DNA of 64,000 nucleotides, taken from assembly GCA_037577475.1 (NCBI GenBank), contig JBAGJB010000202.1, positions 62,001 to 126,000 of the forward strand. The letters are read 5' to 3'. The stretch's first letter is position 1. Each line of letters begins with the position of its first letter. Made by a program: the position numbers and the translations under genes. The notes below the pieces were generated by a model. That model made no database searches. It saw nothing but the letters and a program-made list of their open reading frames with translations, and was not told where the DNA came from. This DNA comes from Chaunax sp. Z400. Taxonomy: Eukaryota; Chordata; Actinopteri; Lophiiformes; Chaunacidae. Shown here piece after piece: positions 12,609 through 24,383 of this stretch.

Positions 12609-12745
12609 TACTGCACAGAGGTGTGGGTTAACACATGAAGGTTTAGTATTTGTCATGTAGAAGTGTTACAGAAAAGAGCAATAACAATTATAAACAAAGT
12701 GAATATCAAAGAGCATACCAGCAGGCTGTTTATAAATTGCTAGAA
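12609..12745 (+). mobile_element. LINE reverse transcriptase C-terminal fossil
   Basis: On the plus strand two short stretches with an intervening stop read YCTEVWVNT and VLQKRAITIINKV, then KEHTSRLFINC. These match the typical end of non-LTR reverse transcriptase domains (YCxEVWGNT, LQKRAIRII, HTxxLF). It is clearly degenerate and I cannot assign a clade. Confidence 0.6.
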
Positions 12746-13106
12746 ATAGGTTGACCTGAAGGAAATTTAATTTCAAAAGTCCGTACACGCGTAAAACATG
12801 AAAGCAGATGTGTATTTTTAAAAAGTACTGTCTGTTCATGAGCGCAAATCCCGCTCTTCAAGCAGTGCATGCAAATGAATGACTGCACACCGGCATATCG
12901 GCCGCTTCAAATATTAAAAGTTCAAATGTTATTTGGTAAATTGGTTCAAATATGATTTGTTAAACTGATACTGTAATGCGCTAGGTAGCTAGCTAGGTAA
13001 CCGTGTCATTACTATTACTGGCTCCGTACTCCGTACTTTCATTTGCCTCGTAGCAAGTACAACACAGCCGACAGACACATTGAATGAGACACAGAACAGT
13101 ACTTAC

Positions 13107-13190
13107 ATAACTCGACGACAGAAATGTCTGCGAAAAAGTTGTGGAAATAAAAGTCCTTCTCTCTCAAGCAAGCGCAGCTGAGACGACTGA
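13107..13190 (-). other. Candidate 5'UTR exon of cassette B
   Basis: A strong minus-strand donor (GTAAGT, 13101-13106) ends a stretch lying just downstream of CCAAT and GC boxes. The next good acceptor in the same direction is the TTTGTAG one base before the cassette B start codon at 11310. The upper limit of the exon (transcription start) is a guess. The equivalent exon in unit 2 ends at 47918. Confidence 0.45.
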
Positions 13191-13670
13191 GGAGAAACGG
13201 CTTCAATCAGGTTCAAATTCAAAGCTGAGTTGGGGGGGCGGGAGCCCGGAAAGCCAGCCAATCAGAAGTCGTCGGAGCAAGTTAGGCCATCCAGTCAGAG
13301 ACAGCGTGTGTTAGGGCAGCCAATCCAGTCAGGGAGCTCGATTACATTGATCTTTGTGGAACGCTACAAGGGGGCTGGGCTTAGAAGTTAGGGAGAGTCA
13401 GAGAACATCGAGACACGGGCGGGGCGGGGGCGGGAATCTTCACTGTCCGCCCCGGCGGCCGCCGGCCGCGCGACGGCGGCGGATCCGGCGTCGCTCCGAC
13501 GGTACACCACTTTGTAGAAACGTCCGTCCCGTCCCGCGACGGCGAGGCGCCTTCTCCGTCTCGAACGGGACGCCCGGCCTCGAAAGCGGAACGCACCTGG
13601 CTTCTGCGCATCGGAAATGACCCCGCCGGAGCTCTGGAGTCGCCGGAGAGGCGTACCGGGATATGCAAAG
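13190..13670 (-). promoter_or_regulatory. CpG-rich promoter region with CCAAT and GC boxes
   Basis: The region is GC- and CpG-rich within AT-rich surroundings. Two CCAAT motifs (in AGCCAATCAG near 13255 and CAGCCAATCC near 13318), a GGGGGGGCGGG box near 13230 and a GGGCGGGGCGGGGGC run near 13420 are visible. Together with the downstream donor at 13106 this suggests a minus-strand promoter driving cassette B. The part above 13430 may be a separate GC-rich element. Open frames here are compositional. Confidence 0.5.
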
Positions 13671-13736
13671 TAGCCACGTGCTCTCGTTGTGCTCCCCTCC
13701 CTCACACCGCCGGCCGGCCGATGGATGAAGAACACA

Positions 13737-13937
<201 letters not shown>

Positions 13938-14237
13938 TCTCTACGATATGAGCACTGCCCTTGAAAGACTGATTGCCATTACTACCCCTGACATATCTGA
14001 CTGAGAAGAATCAAGTTCCAACATAAAGTTTGGTATGTAGCATAAAGTATAAACTTACTTTACTATACTTACTTTAGTATAAACTTACTAGTGAGACGGA
14101 AGAACACACGGGTATGTTTAAAAACAAAAGACACTTTAATGGGACTTTCAACAAAGTATAAAACACACTTTAATATATATATATAAAAATAAATACATAA
14201 ATACACATCAATGCAAAGAAAAAATATAAATAAAGGA

Positions 14238-14340
14238 TACAAAATACACAGATAAATAAATGATAAAAAAATAAACACACCAAACGATATAAAATACACA
14301 GATAAATAAATGATAAAAAAATAAACACACCAAACGATAT
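14238..14340. repeat. Two tandem 50-bp AT-rich units
   Basis: The unit containing ACACAGATAAATAAATGATA and ending CAAACGATAT occurs twice in succession (second copy ends near 14340). It lies directly 3' of the Lys/Arg-rich block on the minus strand. The stretch 13937-14237 before it is AT-rich with nothing recognisable. Confidence 0.85.
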
Positions 14341-14342
14341 AA

Positions 14343-14585
14343 ATGATAATAACTTTCAGTCTTTCCCCCCCCCCGTGCTTCCCTTTCCTGTCTCTTCCTT
14401 CTTTCCTCTCTCCTCTTTTTCTTTCTCCTCCTTCTCTCTGCCAGTCTGTGGTCCTTCCTTTTCACTCTCTCTGCTCTCCTCCTTGCCTTCCTCAGTTCTT
14501 TCTCCTGCCGGATTTTTTCTCTCCTCTTCTCCCTTCTCTTTACCCTTTCCTCTTTCCTCTTTTCCTTCCTCCTATACAAGTACAC
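14343..14585 (-). other. Lys/Arg-rich coding-like block (long paralogue)
   Basis: About 80 codons on the minus strand encode an almost unbroken Lys/Arg/Glu helix (RRKEKRKEERVKRREKRREK and similar), with no ATG at its start. A TATAG acceptor-like site precedes it at about 14578. The block ends in a run of ten C bases on the plus strand. One more base would bring a stop codon next to the conserved GGGK end, as in the short paralogue at 6151, so the long read-through looks like slippage in the homopolymer. It could be a last exon of a gene transcribed from the promoter near 14980, but no start codon was found in the candidate first exon. Confidence 0.4.
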
Positions 14586-14680
14586 CAGTACTGTAATGAT
14601 CTATAGTAGTACTGTTATTACTACTGTTCTGAAAATGAAAGGAATCTAAAAGTAGATCAGCTGGAGAACAGGTTACACAA

Positions 14681-14695
14681 TGACGTCATCACTGG
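14681..14695 (+). promoter_or_regulatory. Second CRE, inverted copy of the promoter CRE block
   Basis: TGACGTCATCACTGG here is the exact reverse complement of 14993-15007, giving a 15-bp inverted pair about 300 bp apart, each containing a full CREB/ATF site. Confidence 0.6.
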
Positions 14696-14891
14696 TAGAT
14701 ATTACAGTGAAGGCTGCATTTGGAACAGTTAAGCTTCAGAAATGTCAACCCAACATATAAAGAACAAATAGAGCTCCAGTCACAGGAAAACAACACGGAC
14801 TGTTAGATTACAGGATCATAGAGGTTCCACCGGCTCTGAGCTGAAGCCACTTTTTAAGAAGAACACAGTCATGTTCTAAAATGTGTCTTAC

Positions 14892-15007
14892 CAGTGTTCA
14901 CTGCGTTCAGCTGCGTGGCAGCAGTCTCTCTGCGGTCACGCTGTCTCGGTTCTGCTCTAACCGGGAGGGACGGGACCTTTATAAAGCAGCACCCAGTGAT
15001 GACGTCA
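14892..15007 (-). promoter_or_regulatory. CRE plus TATA-box promoter with a candidate spliced leader exon
   Basis: On the minus strand a perfect CRE (TGACGTCA, 15000-15007) is followed by TTTATAAA (14978-14985). About 30 bases further is a likely start, then a GC-richer leader ending in the donor CACTG/GTAAGAC (exon edge 14892). Spacing is as expected for a TATA promoter. The leader has no ATG. A candidate acceptor TTTTCAG lies near 14629. The arrangement is conserved in unit 2. Confidence 0.45.
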
Positions 15008-16917
15008 ATAACTCCTCCTATAGGAAAAAAAACACAAACGCGTGTGTTAGGAGAAACGCGAGAGGCATTATTCTAACACGATCGATGTGAAGATGACGTA
15101 TACCCAGATAAGACGCATTACAGGCACTGACTTTTCTATGTATTCATGAATCAATCTTAGTCACTTCTGAACTTTGATTATTTTGTTATATGACACCAAC
15201 GTTGTGTCTCCAGTGTTAGAAGTAGAACAAGGTGCTCATGTAATTAAATGAGATCTTCTTTATTAATAGCCTTGAGAACTTCTTGTCCATCGTTCTTGTC
15301 CAGTTTAACTAGTCTTTAGATAAATGTACAGTACATGTATTTCTTTTTTGCTTTACGTCTTTTTGTTTGTTCATGTTTCAAACTAACATTCAAGTCACAG
15401 ATCTTTTTTTCACTTTAACATTGTAAGACAGGGTGTTTTTCAAAGTTTTCTTTAATTTCTCAGGTAATCATAATTAATATGATTTCAGTTGTTTTATGTT
15501 TAGTTATGTTTAATGACTCAATTTCCAATATATTTATTGAATTAATCAATGGTCATCTACACACAACAGTTATGGAGAAATCAGACCATAAACGTGGTGT
15601 TATATTTATCTAAGGATAGCTGTAGGACATCTCACCTGCTTTCACTTAATAAAACTGCCTTCTTAGATTCACTGCAAACTTTACCTGCTGCTTTCATGTA
15701 TTTTATAGTTTTTATTCTGTAAGTATTGCACAAACTATTTTCATTCTGTTCTATGAATGCATACATTATGTCGATTGTCTGGGTTTTTCTTTGTTTTGTA
15801 TGTTGAGCCACACCTAAGATGATTTTCTGTTATGAAAGTCAATAAAGTTTCTGATTCTCAAACAATACATATGAATGCAAACCTAATTTTGACTAAATGT
15901 GTAGTTTCTGCTTTTTGGCTAGTATAGACAGTCCGTACACACTGCAGTAAAGCATTCTTTTTTATTCAAAAAAATGTTTTAGATAAATGTAATTTCCAGC
16001 TTTTGGCAGGAGTCAAAGACAATTTGTTGTTGGTTCAAACATAATGATGAATGGACAGCAACATTCCAAGTTATCACCATGTTCTCTTAGTAGTTCATCA
16101 AATGTTTAACAGATACAAAGCAGAACAAAGAACATTTATTTCTCTTCAGATTCAAGCACTTGTCCTCATATTTAGTGAATCAGTGCCAAACAAACCCCAA
16201 ACTAGAACAAAACCACTTTTAGGACTGCGGCTCTAGAGACTGGACATGCATGTAAAAGAAAGGTCACATGTTCACGCCCCATAACATCCATGTCCCCTGG
16301 CTTTATATAACTCCATCAGCTACACTACATTAAAATGGCACACACACAATAAGAAAGATAAACAACTTAACAGGGTTTATTTGGAACTGATGCTTACATA
16401 GATTTCAAAAGGCTACAATATAATTAATAATCAAAACTGTACACATAAAAACAAAAGCTGACATCCTCTGCAGCTTAATAAAGGACTTTATAATCAGGAC
16501 CCTCTTTTCACAAACTAAAACATTCAGTCTGTCTGTGAAACATCCAAGGAATGAAAATAATACAGAAGAAACTTTTTTTTAAAGAAATACAATGCAATGC
16601 AAATACAATCCCCACAACAGGCAGCGAGTATCCTCAATTTCTTTAACTATTTTCCTTACAAAAGTATTTGTTCTAAAACTGATGAAAAACCTTCATAGTA
16701 GTTCAATGTGTTAATGAGGAGGTCGTCAAAATCCCAGTTTTACCGGTTTAGTTTGTTTAATGACTGTTCACCCTCCAGATACTCTTAGTAAATAATGATA
16801 GTTAAATAAGAAAACAAAGCGACTACAGCAACACCACTGTTAGCTAAATGCTAGTGTCGGAACCCTAGCATGCTAATAGGAGATACAGACAGAGAGGGGG
16901 AGAGAGGGAGAAAGGTC
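15008..16917. other. AT-rich sequence without recognised genes
   Basis: No convincing exon, RNA gene or intact element is seen. A plus-strand AATAAAGTTTCTGATTCTC near 15840 resembles a polyadenylation signal or a worn LINE tail. The remaining short open frames have no supporting features. Confidence 0.5.
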
Positions 16918-16995
16918 TCTTTTTGTGAAATGCCTTGAGAAACCCTTTGTTAAGATTTGGCACCATACAAATAAAACTGACTTGACTTGATATTC
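16918..16995 (+). mobile_element. LINE-type 3' tail relic
   Basis: The stretch GTGAAATGCCTTGAGAAACC, followed by a GATTTGGCACCATACAAATA block and an ACTTG repeat tail, resembles the 3' ends of fish non-LTR elements (GCCTTGAGATAA...GGCGCTATATAAATAAAATTG) as I know them. Only the tail remains. Confidence 0.55.
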
Positions 16996-17664
16996 TGATA
17001 TTTAGCAGCTGATGCTCAGGACAGCTTGCTTTAGCATGTTGGAAAGCTAACATTAAATAGCATTAAGCACAAACAGAGATGCTTGAAGGAAATGCCAGTA
17101 GTTCTGCAGCTATAGCAAACCAAAGTAACAGTAAAACTTAATTTCTGTTGGAGTAAGAAAACTTCCCTGAAAATATGTCATAATAAGGTATGTATGTGTA
17201 GCCAGTACTTGGTGATAATGAGTAACATTAGCTGACATTACAGGTGGACTAGTGGCTATAGCGTTGGAAGACTCTGGGAACAGGTAGGAGGAAATGATTA
17301 AACTGATGTACAGGATTTAATGAGACTCAGACAAAAGTGCAGTTGGAAAAAGTACCATGTATTAAAGAAGGAATGCAAAAATAAAAATAAACAGTATTTA
17401 CAAAATCAAACGATAGCCATTCAAATTATATTAATACTCAATTCAATATTCATTCAACAATAATCATAGTTCAATTGGCTGCAAAGTTTGTAGCTCCAGC
17501 ACCAAGGGATGTCAGTTATAGTCCAAACGTCATGTAAATCAGTCAGTCAACAAGGGAACGATTGGGCTGGAATGTGTGATGGATTGAATGAGTGAGTGAG
17601 TGAGTGAAGGAGGTCAGTCTCTCTCCTATCACCCAGGCAGGCAGGGTGAATGCAACAGGTTTCT
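16996..17664. other. Unique AT-rich sequence, short (TGAG)n run
   Basis: Nothing coding is recognised. A TGAG tetranucleotide run near 17588-17606 is longer by two units in unit 2. Confidence 0.5.
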
Positions 17665-18391
17665 TCATAATAGGAGGTGTTCCTGGTCAACAGCTCGCCA
17701 TCCTTTTTCCCCCCCAAGGAAATAAACCTGGCCTGTATAAGCAGACAAGGCCAACTTTAATACACGGATTTGTTAAAACCAAACAAAATACCAAAATACA
17801 TTCAGTGACTTTACAGCTGGGATCACTAGCTTCAAGTTCACACCATTCAGTGATAAATCATCAAGTGTAACTGCTGTCCCTTAAAAGAACAGAATAATTC
17901 AATGGAATCAATATGATTTAATCAATAATGCTTTTGCACTGGATCATTACGATCCGGATAGAAAAGTTCACTTCTGTTAGCAGACTTAGCGTTAGCCGCT
18001 AGGCTAAGTTAACTAGCGGTAGCTGCTAACAGTTTACGTATCACATACAAACCACTCGTGTCATCATGTGTGCTTCGCAACAACACATAGATAATATTAC
18101 AGACAAAACAATCAGACCAATGCAGTAAGAAGGTTCAGCAGTGTTACCTAGGGCGATAGCTGCATGCTAACACAATAGCTTTAGTGCAACTCACCCATTC
18201 GAGAGTTCAGCTCGTTCACGTAATAGCAGTGAGTTAAGTCACAGGACACATCTACAAATCGGCAATAAATTACAATTCCGTACATTGCATGTTCAACAAG
18301 TTTGAAGTTGGAATACACGAATAAAGCATGTTTAATTACCGATCTGCAGCAGCTCTGTTCCCTCACACACCATACACGCCAAGCCATTCAT
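17665..18391 (-). CDS. Possible three-exon gene for a 58-residue protein
   Basis: Minus strand. Exon 1 is 18340-18391 (ATG 18389-18391; MNGLACMVCEGTELLQI), exon 2 18195-18251 (VSCDLTHCYYVNELNSRM) and exon 3 17665-17732 (QVYFLGGEKGWRAVDQEH..., stop TGA 17665-17667). Donors are GTAATT and GTGAGT; acceptors are TTTGTAG and TATACAG. Phases 1 and 1 join in frame across both introns, giving 58 residues. Five cysteines and a histidine in the first 28 residues could bind zinc, but I recognise no family. Such short exons can be found by chance, so the model is tentative; exon 3 could also be a wrong choice. In unit 2 exon 1 and its upstream region are deleted. Confidence 0.35.
17974..18032. repeat. 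Short inverted repeat
   Basis: CTGTTAGCAG (17974-17983) and CTGCTAACAG (18023-18032) are exact reverse complements, with a second nested pair GCCGCTAG/CTAGCGGT. This would form a hairpin of about 59 bases. It lies in the second intron of the possible small gene. Confidence 0.7.
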
Positions 18392-18945
18392 TTCCAATGG
18401 TAAGCAGCTGGCACTACCGGTATAACGCCCTGCGGCTGCTCTGATTCGATGTGGAAAATACCGCGATAGTTCGCCCGAGAACTGGGCAGATACATAACAT
18501 GATAACATAATATACTACGATTGAAATGCATTTAGCATATATTTACATTTTGAATATAGGACCTGGGTTACATATGTATTCCATGTGTAGATAAGGGTAA
18601 TAGTGATTTAAAAAACAACTAAAACAGGGTCCATGATGAATTTAGCAGCCATCTTCACACATTACAGCAGCTGATATTAAAGAAAACAAAAAGACTATAA
18701 TAAGAAAAATGTATTTATATAGAAAAAAAGAAACCAAACTATGATTTTTGACTGCTGTGCTGGTAAATTTAAAAAGGAGCTGTAGCTTTTTTTTATGTGC
18801 TAACAAATTACTCCAGACTGTCAGAAATAAAGGTGTAGCAGATTAAAAAAAGGCTCATCCAGACATTTTTCCTTCAACATAAAAAAGAATGTTTTGTATT
18901 TGCTGTGGAAATGGTTGTGTTAAAACTGATGTCACAACTCCTTTA
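18392..18945. other. Sequence upstream of the small gene candidate, no other feature
   Basis: Nothing recognised apart from GC-richer sequence just above 18391 that could be the promoter of the candidate gene. This stretch is missing from unit 2. Confidence 0.4.
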
Positions 18946-21900
18946 ATATATTATTATTAACCTTTATTTAGACAGGGAAATCCATTGAGACTGGAGTCTC
19001 ATTTTCAACGAAGCCCTGGTTACATACAATAATTTAAAACATGATACAATTAAACACAATTCAAAAGCAAAACAAAAACAATAGAACAAGAGGAAAAGTA
19101 ATAAAAAACATCAGCCTTAAATGGTGCCATGGTTATGAACAATAATCTAATCTAAAACAATTAAGAGACAACAAAACAGGGGGAAAGCAATGAGACATGA
19201 CATTAATAGCAGCAAATCAATCAATAAAATAATTTCAAGATAAAACATTTGCAATCCTCTACGTCCAATTCATATAATAAATCTTTAAAAATGGTCAAGG
19301 AGATGATTGTCTTTAATTTAGCAGCCTCTTGGAACTTATTCCAGGCTCTAGCCACACAATCGCTAAAAGCAGTTTTTCCTTGTTCAGTTCTAACGGTTGG
19401 CACTTCGAGGAGTAACCAATCCTGAGATCTTGTTTGGTGGGCATTAGAGCGCCATGAAATTAGTGATGCCAGATAGCTGGGTACCTTCTGTAATATAGCT
19501 TTATAAGCATAAATAAGCAGGTGCTGCCTACTCCTTGTGGAGAGTGATGACCAACCTACAGCCTGGTAAAGATCACAGTGATGCATTCTAAAATGATAAC
19601 CAGTAATGAAACGAAGTGCTGAATGATAAACAGTATCGAGTGCTTTCAATGTGGTAGAGGTAGCATGCATATAAAAAATGTCACCATAATCAAGTACAGG
19701 CAGGAAAGTGGACTGTACTAACCGCCTTCTAGCTTCAGCTGAGAAGCAGGATCTATTTCTAAAGAAGAACCCAAGATTCATCCTTAGCTTTTTAACTAGC
19801 TCATCAACATGATTTTTTAAAGAGAGCTTTTCATCAATAACAATACTAAGGTACTTGTAGGAGGACACTTTTTAAACTTTTAAACCATTTAGAGTACAAA
19901 TATTTAAATCAGTTCCCTCCAGGGAGCGGGATCTAGAAAATATCATATATTTTGTTTTTGTTCCACTTAAAACATGTTTAAGATCAAGGAGTGCGTGCTG
20001 GATTGACCCAAAAGCAGGATGCAGGATAGATAATGCTCTCCTCAATGTAGAAGCAGATGAATATAACACAGTGTCGTCAGCATAAAAATGCACCTTACAG
20101 CCATTGTCAAATGACGCAATGTTATTAATATACAGTGAGAAGAGTAAGGGGCCTAAATTTGAACCCTGTGGTACTCCTTTAGTGACCTTCAGAATGTTCA
20201 AATGAGTAGAATCTGCAACAATACGTTGAGTTCTATCTGCAAGATAGTTTGTGAACCATTGGTGGGCATTCTGGTTATGCCAGCTGCAGCTAGTCTATCT
20301 AATAAAACTGAGTGGTCGACTGTATCAAAGGCTTTAGACAGGTCGATGAATAAAGCAGCACAGTGGTGTCCATTGTCAAGAGTACATATGATGTCATTGA
20401 GAACTAGAGAAGCAGCTGAAATGGTGCTATGACCTGATCTGAAACCAGACTGAAAGGTATTTAAAATGCAATTTGTCTGTAGGAATGAATTTAATTGACG
20501 ATTTACAAAAGATTCTAGAGTTTTGGCTAAACAGGAAAGCTTGGATATTGGACGGTAATTATTTAAATCTTTACGATCTCTTCCCTTGTGAAGTGGGAGC
20601 ACGTAAGCAGTTTTCCAGATAGGAAACAATTCCTGTTCTAAGAGACAGATTAAAAATATATGAAACAGGTCCAGCTATGACTGAGGCAGCTGTCCTCAAA
20701 AGACTGGGGTCAAGCTGGTCGGCACCAATCGACTTTTTTGAGTCTATCCTAAAAAGAGCATCACCAACTTCCGATTCAGATAGTGGACTAAATGAGAAAG
20801 TACTCCTAGGATTCCCAGAGAGCTCTTTTCCTGATTGACAGATGTCTGGTTGATAATGTTGTCCTGAGATGGCAGTATTTTTCAGATTGATTTTATCAAA
20901 TAAATGTCGTGTGTTAATAAAATGAGAATTAAAAACATTACAAATTTCTGCTTTGTCATTTACGGGACCGTTGTCAGACGGTAATTGGAGAGGAAGTGGA
21001 GGGGTGGAATTATTCTTCATTGATTTAATTGTATTCCAGAATTTAATTGGATTACCGGCACTCAGTTGTAAGGAATTAAGATAATATGAGGATTTAGCTT
21101 TACTGATCATAGGAGTGCATCTGTTTCGCAACTGCCTAAACAGAGTCCAATCTGACGCATCCTCAGTGTTTCTAGCCTTTGCCCATGCAGAGTTTCTCTT
21201 TGTGTTATTTCTGATAGCTCGTGTGAGAACCAGGCAGTATATCTGTCCTTAATACGTAGTTTCCTGTAAGGAGCATGTTTGTCAGCCACAGAAATAGGTG
21301 AAGGCTAGGTGTGGGTCTGGTATAAGAGTCACTCTATCTAAATTACATGTATTCAGATCATGTAGGAACCCCTGAGTGTCAAAGTGCCTGAAATTCCTTT
21401 TAGTTAAAATGCGTGTCTTTGTTCTACATACTTTCACATTCCTAATGCAAGCAATTGGGCAGTGATCACTGAAATCTTGGGGAAAAACTCCACTGGCTGG
21501 ATATCTCTGAGGCATATTGATGTGAATGATGTCTATCAGGGAGGATTTGGAGCTGCATTTCACATTAGGACGTGTTGGCTTGGTTATTAATTGTGTTAGG
21601 TTTAAATTTGTGCACAAATCTTTGAGGTCGTTTTTTCCCAGTCAACGTTTAAATCACCCATGATTAGCAATTCTGTAGCTGTATATGGAGAGAAAATGTC
21701 AAAAAGATTATCAATTGCTTGGGGGAGAGCTGAAGGGGGTCTATATGTCCCAATCAGTGTCAATGATGTTTTTCCCCCAAGATTTACTGACAAAGCCAGA
21801 CATTCAAACTCTTTTGGAACAGATGATGAGATGAGTACTGTTACAGGGAAACATGTTTTAACAAAGATAGCTACACCACCACCTTTCCCTTTTCTGTCTG

Positions 21901-22085
21901 CTCTAAAAAGGTTAAAACCAACAATATTAACAGCAGAGTCAGGGACAGTATTTTTCAACCAAGACTCAGAGATGATTAAAATATCTGGGTCTGTCTGTTG
22001 GATCAAAATATTAATATAGTCCCGTTTAGAGACCAAACTTCTTGCATTTATGTGGAGCAGCCCAAGTCCTTTTGTATATATGAGC
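18946..22085 (-). mobile_element. Degenerate CR1/L2-type LINE (endonuclease and reverse transcriptase)
   Basis: Minus-strand non-LTR retrotransposon. The endonuclease part (about 22080-21290) shows GLLHINARSL, SESWL, GTYRPPS, MGDLNVDW and SDHCPIA, the expected order for an AP-type endonuclease. The reverse transcriptase part (about 20630-19870) shows NNYRPIS, QSGFRSGHST, FIDLSKAFDTVDH, GVPQGSNLGPLLF and the catalytic YADD. The C-terminal region continues to 19221. At least five frameshifts (near 21610, 21285, 21120, 20600, 20200) and a stop near 19870 break the frame, so it is inactive. The 3' end at about 18950 has GTCTAAATAAAGGTTAATAA, a typical tail. Clade assignment beyond CR1/L2 type is uncertain. 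Confidence 0.9.
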
Positions 22086-23162
22086 TATTTATACATCATG
22101 GTGGTGCTAGAGGCCATGTCAGCAGTAAAGTTAGAAGACATCTTCCTCTTGGTGCCATGATCTGACAGTCCATCTAATAATTAGTAATAATGTAGTAAAG
22201 CATTCGCTCCAGTAGAGCTTCTCCCAGTAAAAGACTGGGCGACTCCCACTGACCAGCAGTGGAGGACCGTATTGGGCAGCTCTCTGTGTGAAGCCTTTTA
22301 TTCTGGATAAATACAGACTTATAAATGCAGGTATTAAAATGACTGTTTAAAAACAGCCATATGTTCAGTGTAGTTTAGTTTATTAAGTTTATTTACATCA
22401 GGGACCATGTACAAATACATTAGTCTCAAGTAAGAGAGACGATGCTTTGCAGCAGATTTAGCTACTAGCTAATTTCCTTCACATGTTGCTCCTGTAATAA
22501 CAGTCCTACTCTACAACCCTTAGATCGAAGGAGCTGATTTGATTTGTTCTGAACTTTATATCAAATCTCCTGTTTTCCTCCTAACTTCACCTCATCAAAA
22601 CATTTAAGTTACTTCTCAATGCAACACACAATAATATAAACACCAAAAGAAAAAGGGAATTAGTCTGAAGTCAGTGCTGGTCAAGTTACAACAGTTTCAA
22701 AACAGCTGATAAAAGTTAGATTGATCCTTTTCAAATTAAGACAAAGGAGTGATGTAACTAGAGTACATTTCATACAATCTGACTGTATGTTTCCACTATG
22801 TTTGTGTTGTTCTGTACCCATAAGGACATGTTAGCTACTACCAGCTTCTACTTGTTGTTTAGCTCTGTTGTTATACTTGCATGCAACACTGTTGATCCAC
22901 ATGATTAATGCTTATATATCTATATGCTTACCATTACGTGAGAATGAAACGCCGAGTTAGTACGACTTCAATTACCACTCCTATGGTACAGCATCAATAC
23001 TTTGGTTTCCATCGTTGTCTGTTTAAAGTAAGACCCTGGAAGGGATCACAGAGCAGTAAACACATTAATCAGATGGCTCTATATAATGGAGAGCTATTGT
23101 TAGGGGAGAAAAGGTTTGACATGAGAAGAAGTGAGAAGATTATTATACATTACTACAAGAAA
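22086..23162. other. Unique sequence with three consecutive small hairpins
   Basis: Between the LINE 5' end and the 12/13-bp satellite. At 22206-22262 three perfect short stems follow each other: GCTC/GAGC, CCCAGT/ACTGGG and CCACTG/CAGTGG, each with a loop of five bases. This could be part of a LINE 5' region or a structured RNA. A TTTATTAAGTTTATTTACATC stretch near 22380 resembles another worn LINE 3' end in minus orientation. No gene is recognised. Confidence 0.45.
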
Positions 23163-24383
23163 CTAAAGGTTTATACTAAAGGTTTATACTAAAGGTTTAT
23201 ACTAAAGGTTTTTACTAAAGGTTTATACTAAAGGTTTACACTAAAGGTTTGACTAAAGGTTTATACTAAAGGTTTAACTAAAGGTTTAACTAAAGGTTTA
23301 TACTAAAGGTTTATACTAAAGGTTTATACTAAAGGTTTAACTAAAGGTTTATACTAAAGGTTTAACTAAAGGTTTATACTAAAGGTTTAACTAAAGGTTT
23401 ATACTAAAGGTTTATACTAAAGGTTTAACTAAAGGTTTATACTAAAGGTTTATACTAAAGGTTTATATTAAAGGTTTAACTAAAGGTTTATACTAAAGGT
23501 TTAACTAAAGGTTTATACTAAAGGTTTATACTAAAGGTTTAACTAAAGGTTTAACTAAAGGTTTATACTAAAGGTTTATACTAAAGGTTTATACTAAAGG
23601 TTTAACTAAAGGTTTATACTAAAGGTTTATAATAAAGGTTTATACTAAAGGTTTATACTAAAGGTTTATACTAAAGGTTTAACTAAAGGTTTATACTAAA
23701 GGTTTAACTAAAGGTTTATACTAAAGGTTTATACTAAAGGTTTAACTAAAGGTTTATACTAAAGGTTTATACTAAAGGTTTATACTAAAGGTTTAACTAA
23801 AGGTTTATACTAAAGGTTTATAATAAAGGTTTATACTAAAGGTTTATACTAAAGGTTTATACTAAAGGTTTATACTAAAGGTTTATACTAAAGGTTTATA
23901 CTAAAGGTTTATAATAAAGGTTTATACTAAAGGTTTATACTAAAGGTTTGACTAAAGGTTTATACTAAAGGTTTATACTAAAGGTTTAACTAAAGGTTTA
24001 TACTAAAGGTTTATACTAAAGGTTTATACTAAAGGTTTATTACTAAAGGTTTATTACTAAAGGTTTATAGTAAAGGTTTAACTAAAGGTTTAACTAAAGG
24101 TTTAACTAAAGGTTTGACTAAAGGTTTATACTAAATGTTTATACTAAAGGTTTATACTAAAGGTTCAACTAAAGGTTTATACTAAAGGTTTATACTAAAG
24201 GTTTATACTAAAGGTTTATACTAAAGGTTTATACTAAAGGTTTAACTAAAGGTTTATACTAAAGGTTTAACTAAAGGTTTATACTAAAGGTTTAACTAAA
24301 GGTTTATACTAAAGGTTTAACTAAAGGTTTATACTAAAGGTTTATACTAAAGGTTTATACTAAAGGTTTATACTAAAGGTTTG
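23163..24383. repeat. 12/13-bp satellite, AAAGGTTTATACT orientation
   Basis: Tandem array of AAAGGTTTATACT (13 bp) and AAAGGTTTAACT (12 bp) in irregular alternation, 1.2 kb. The same satellite in reverse complement resumes at 27048, on the other side of the palindrome. Confidence 0.95.
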
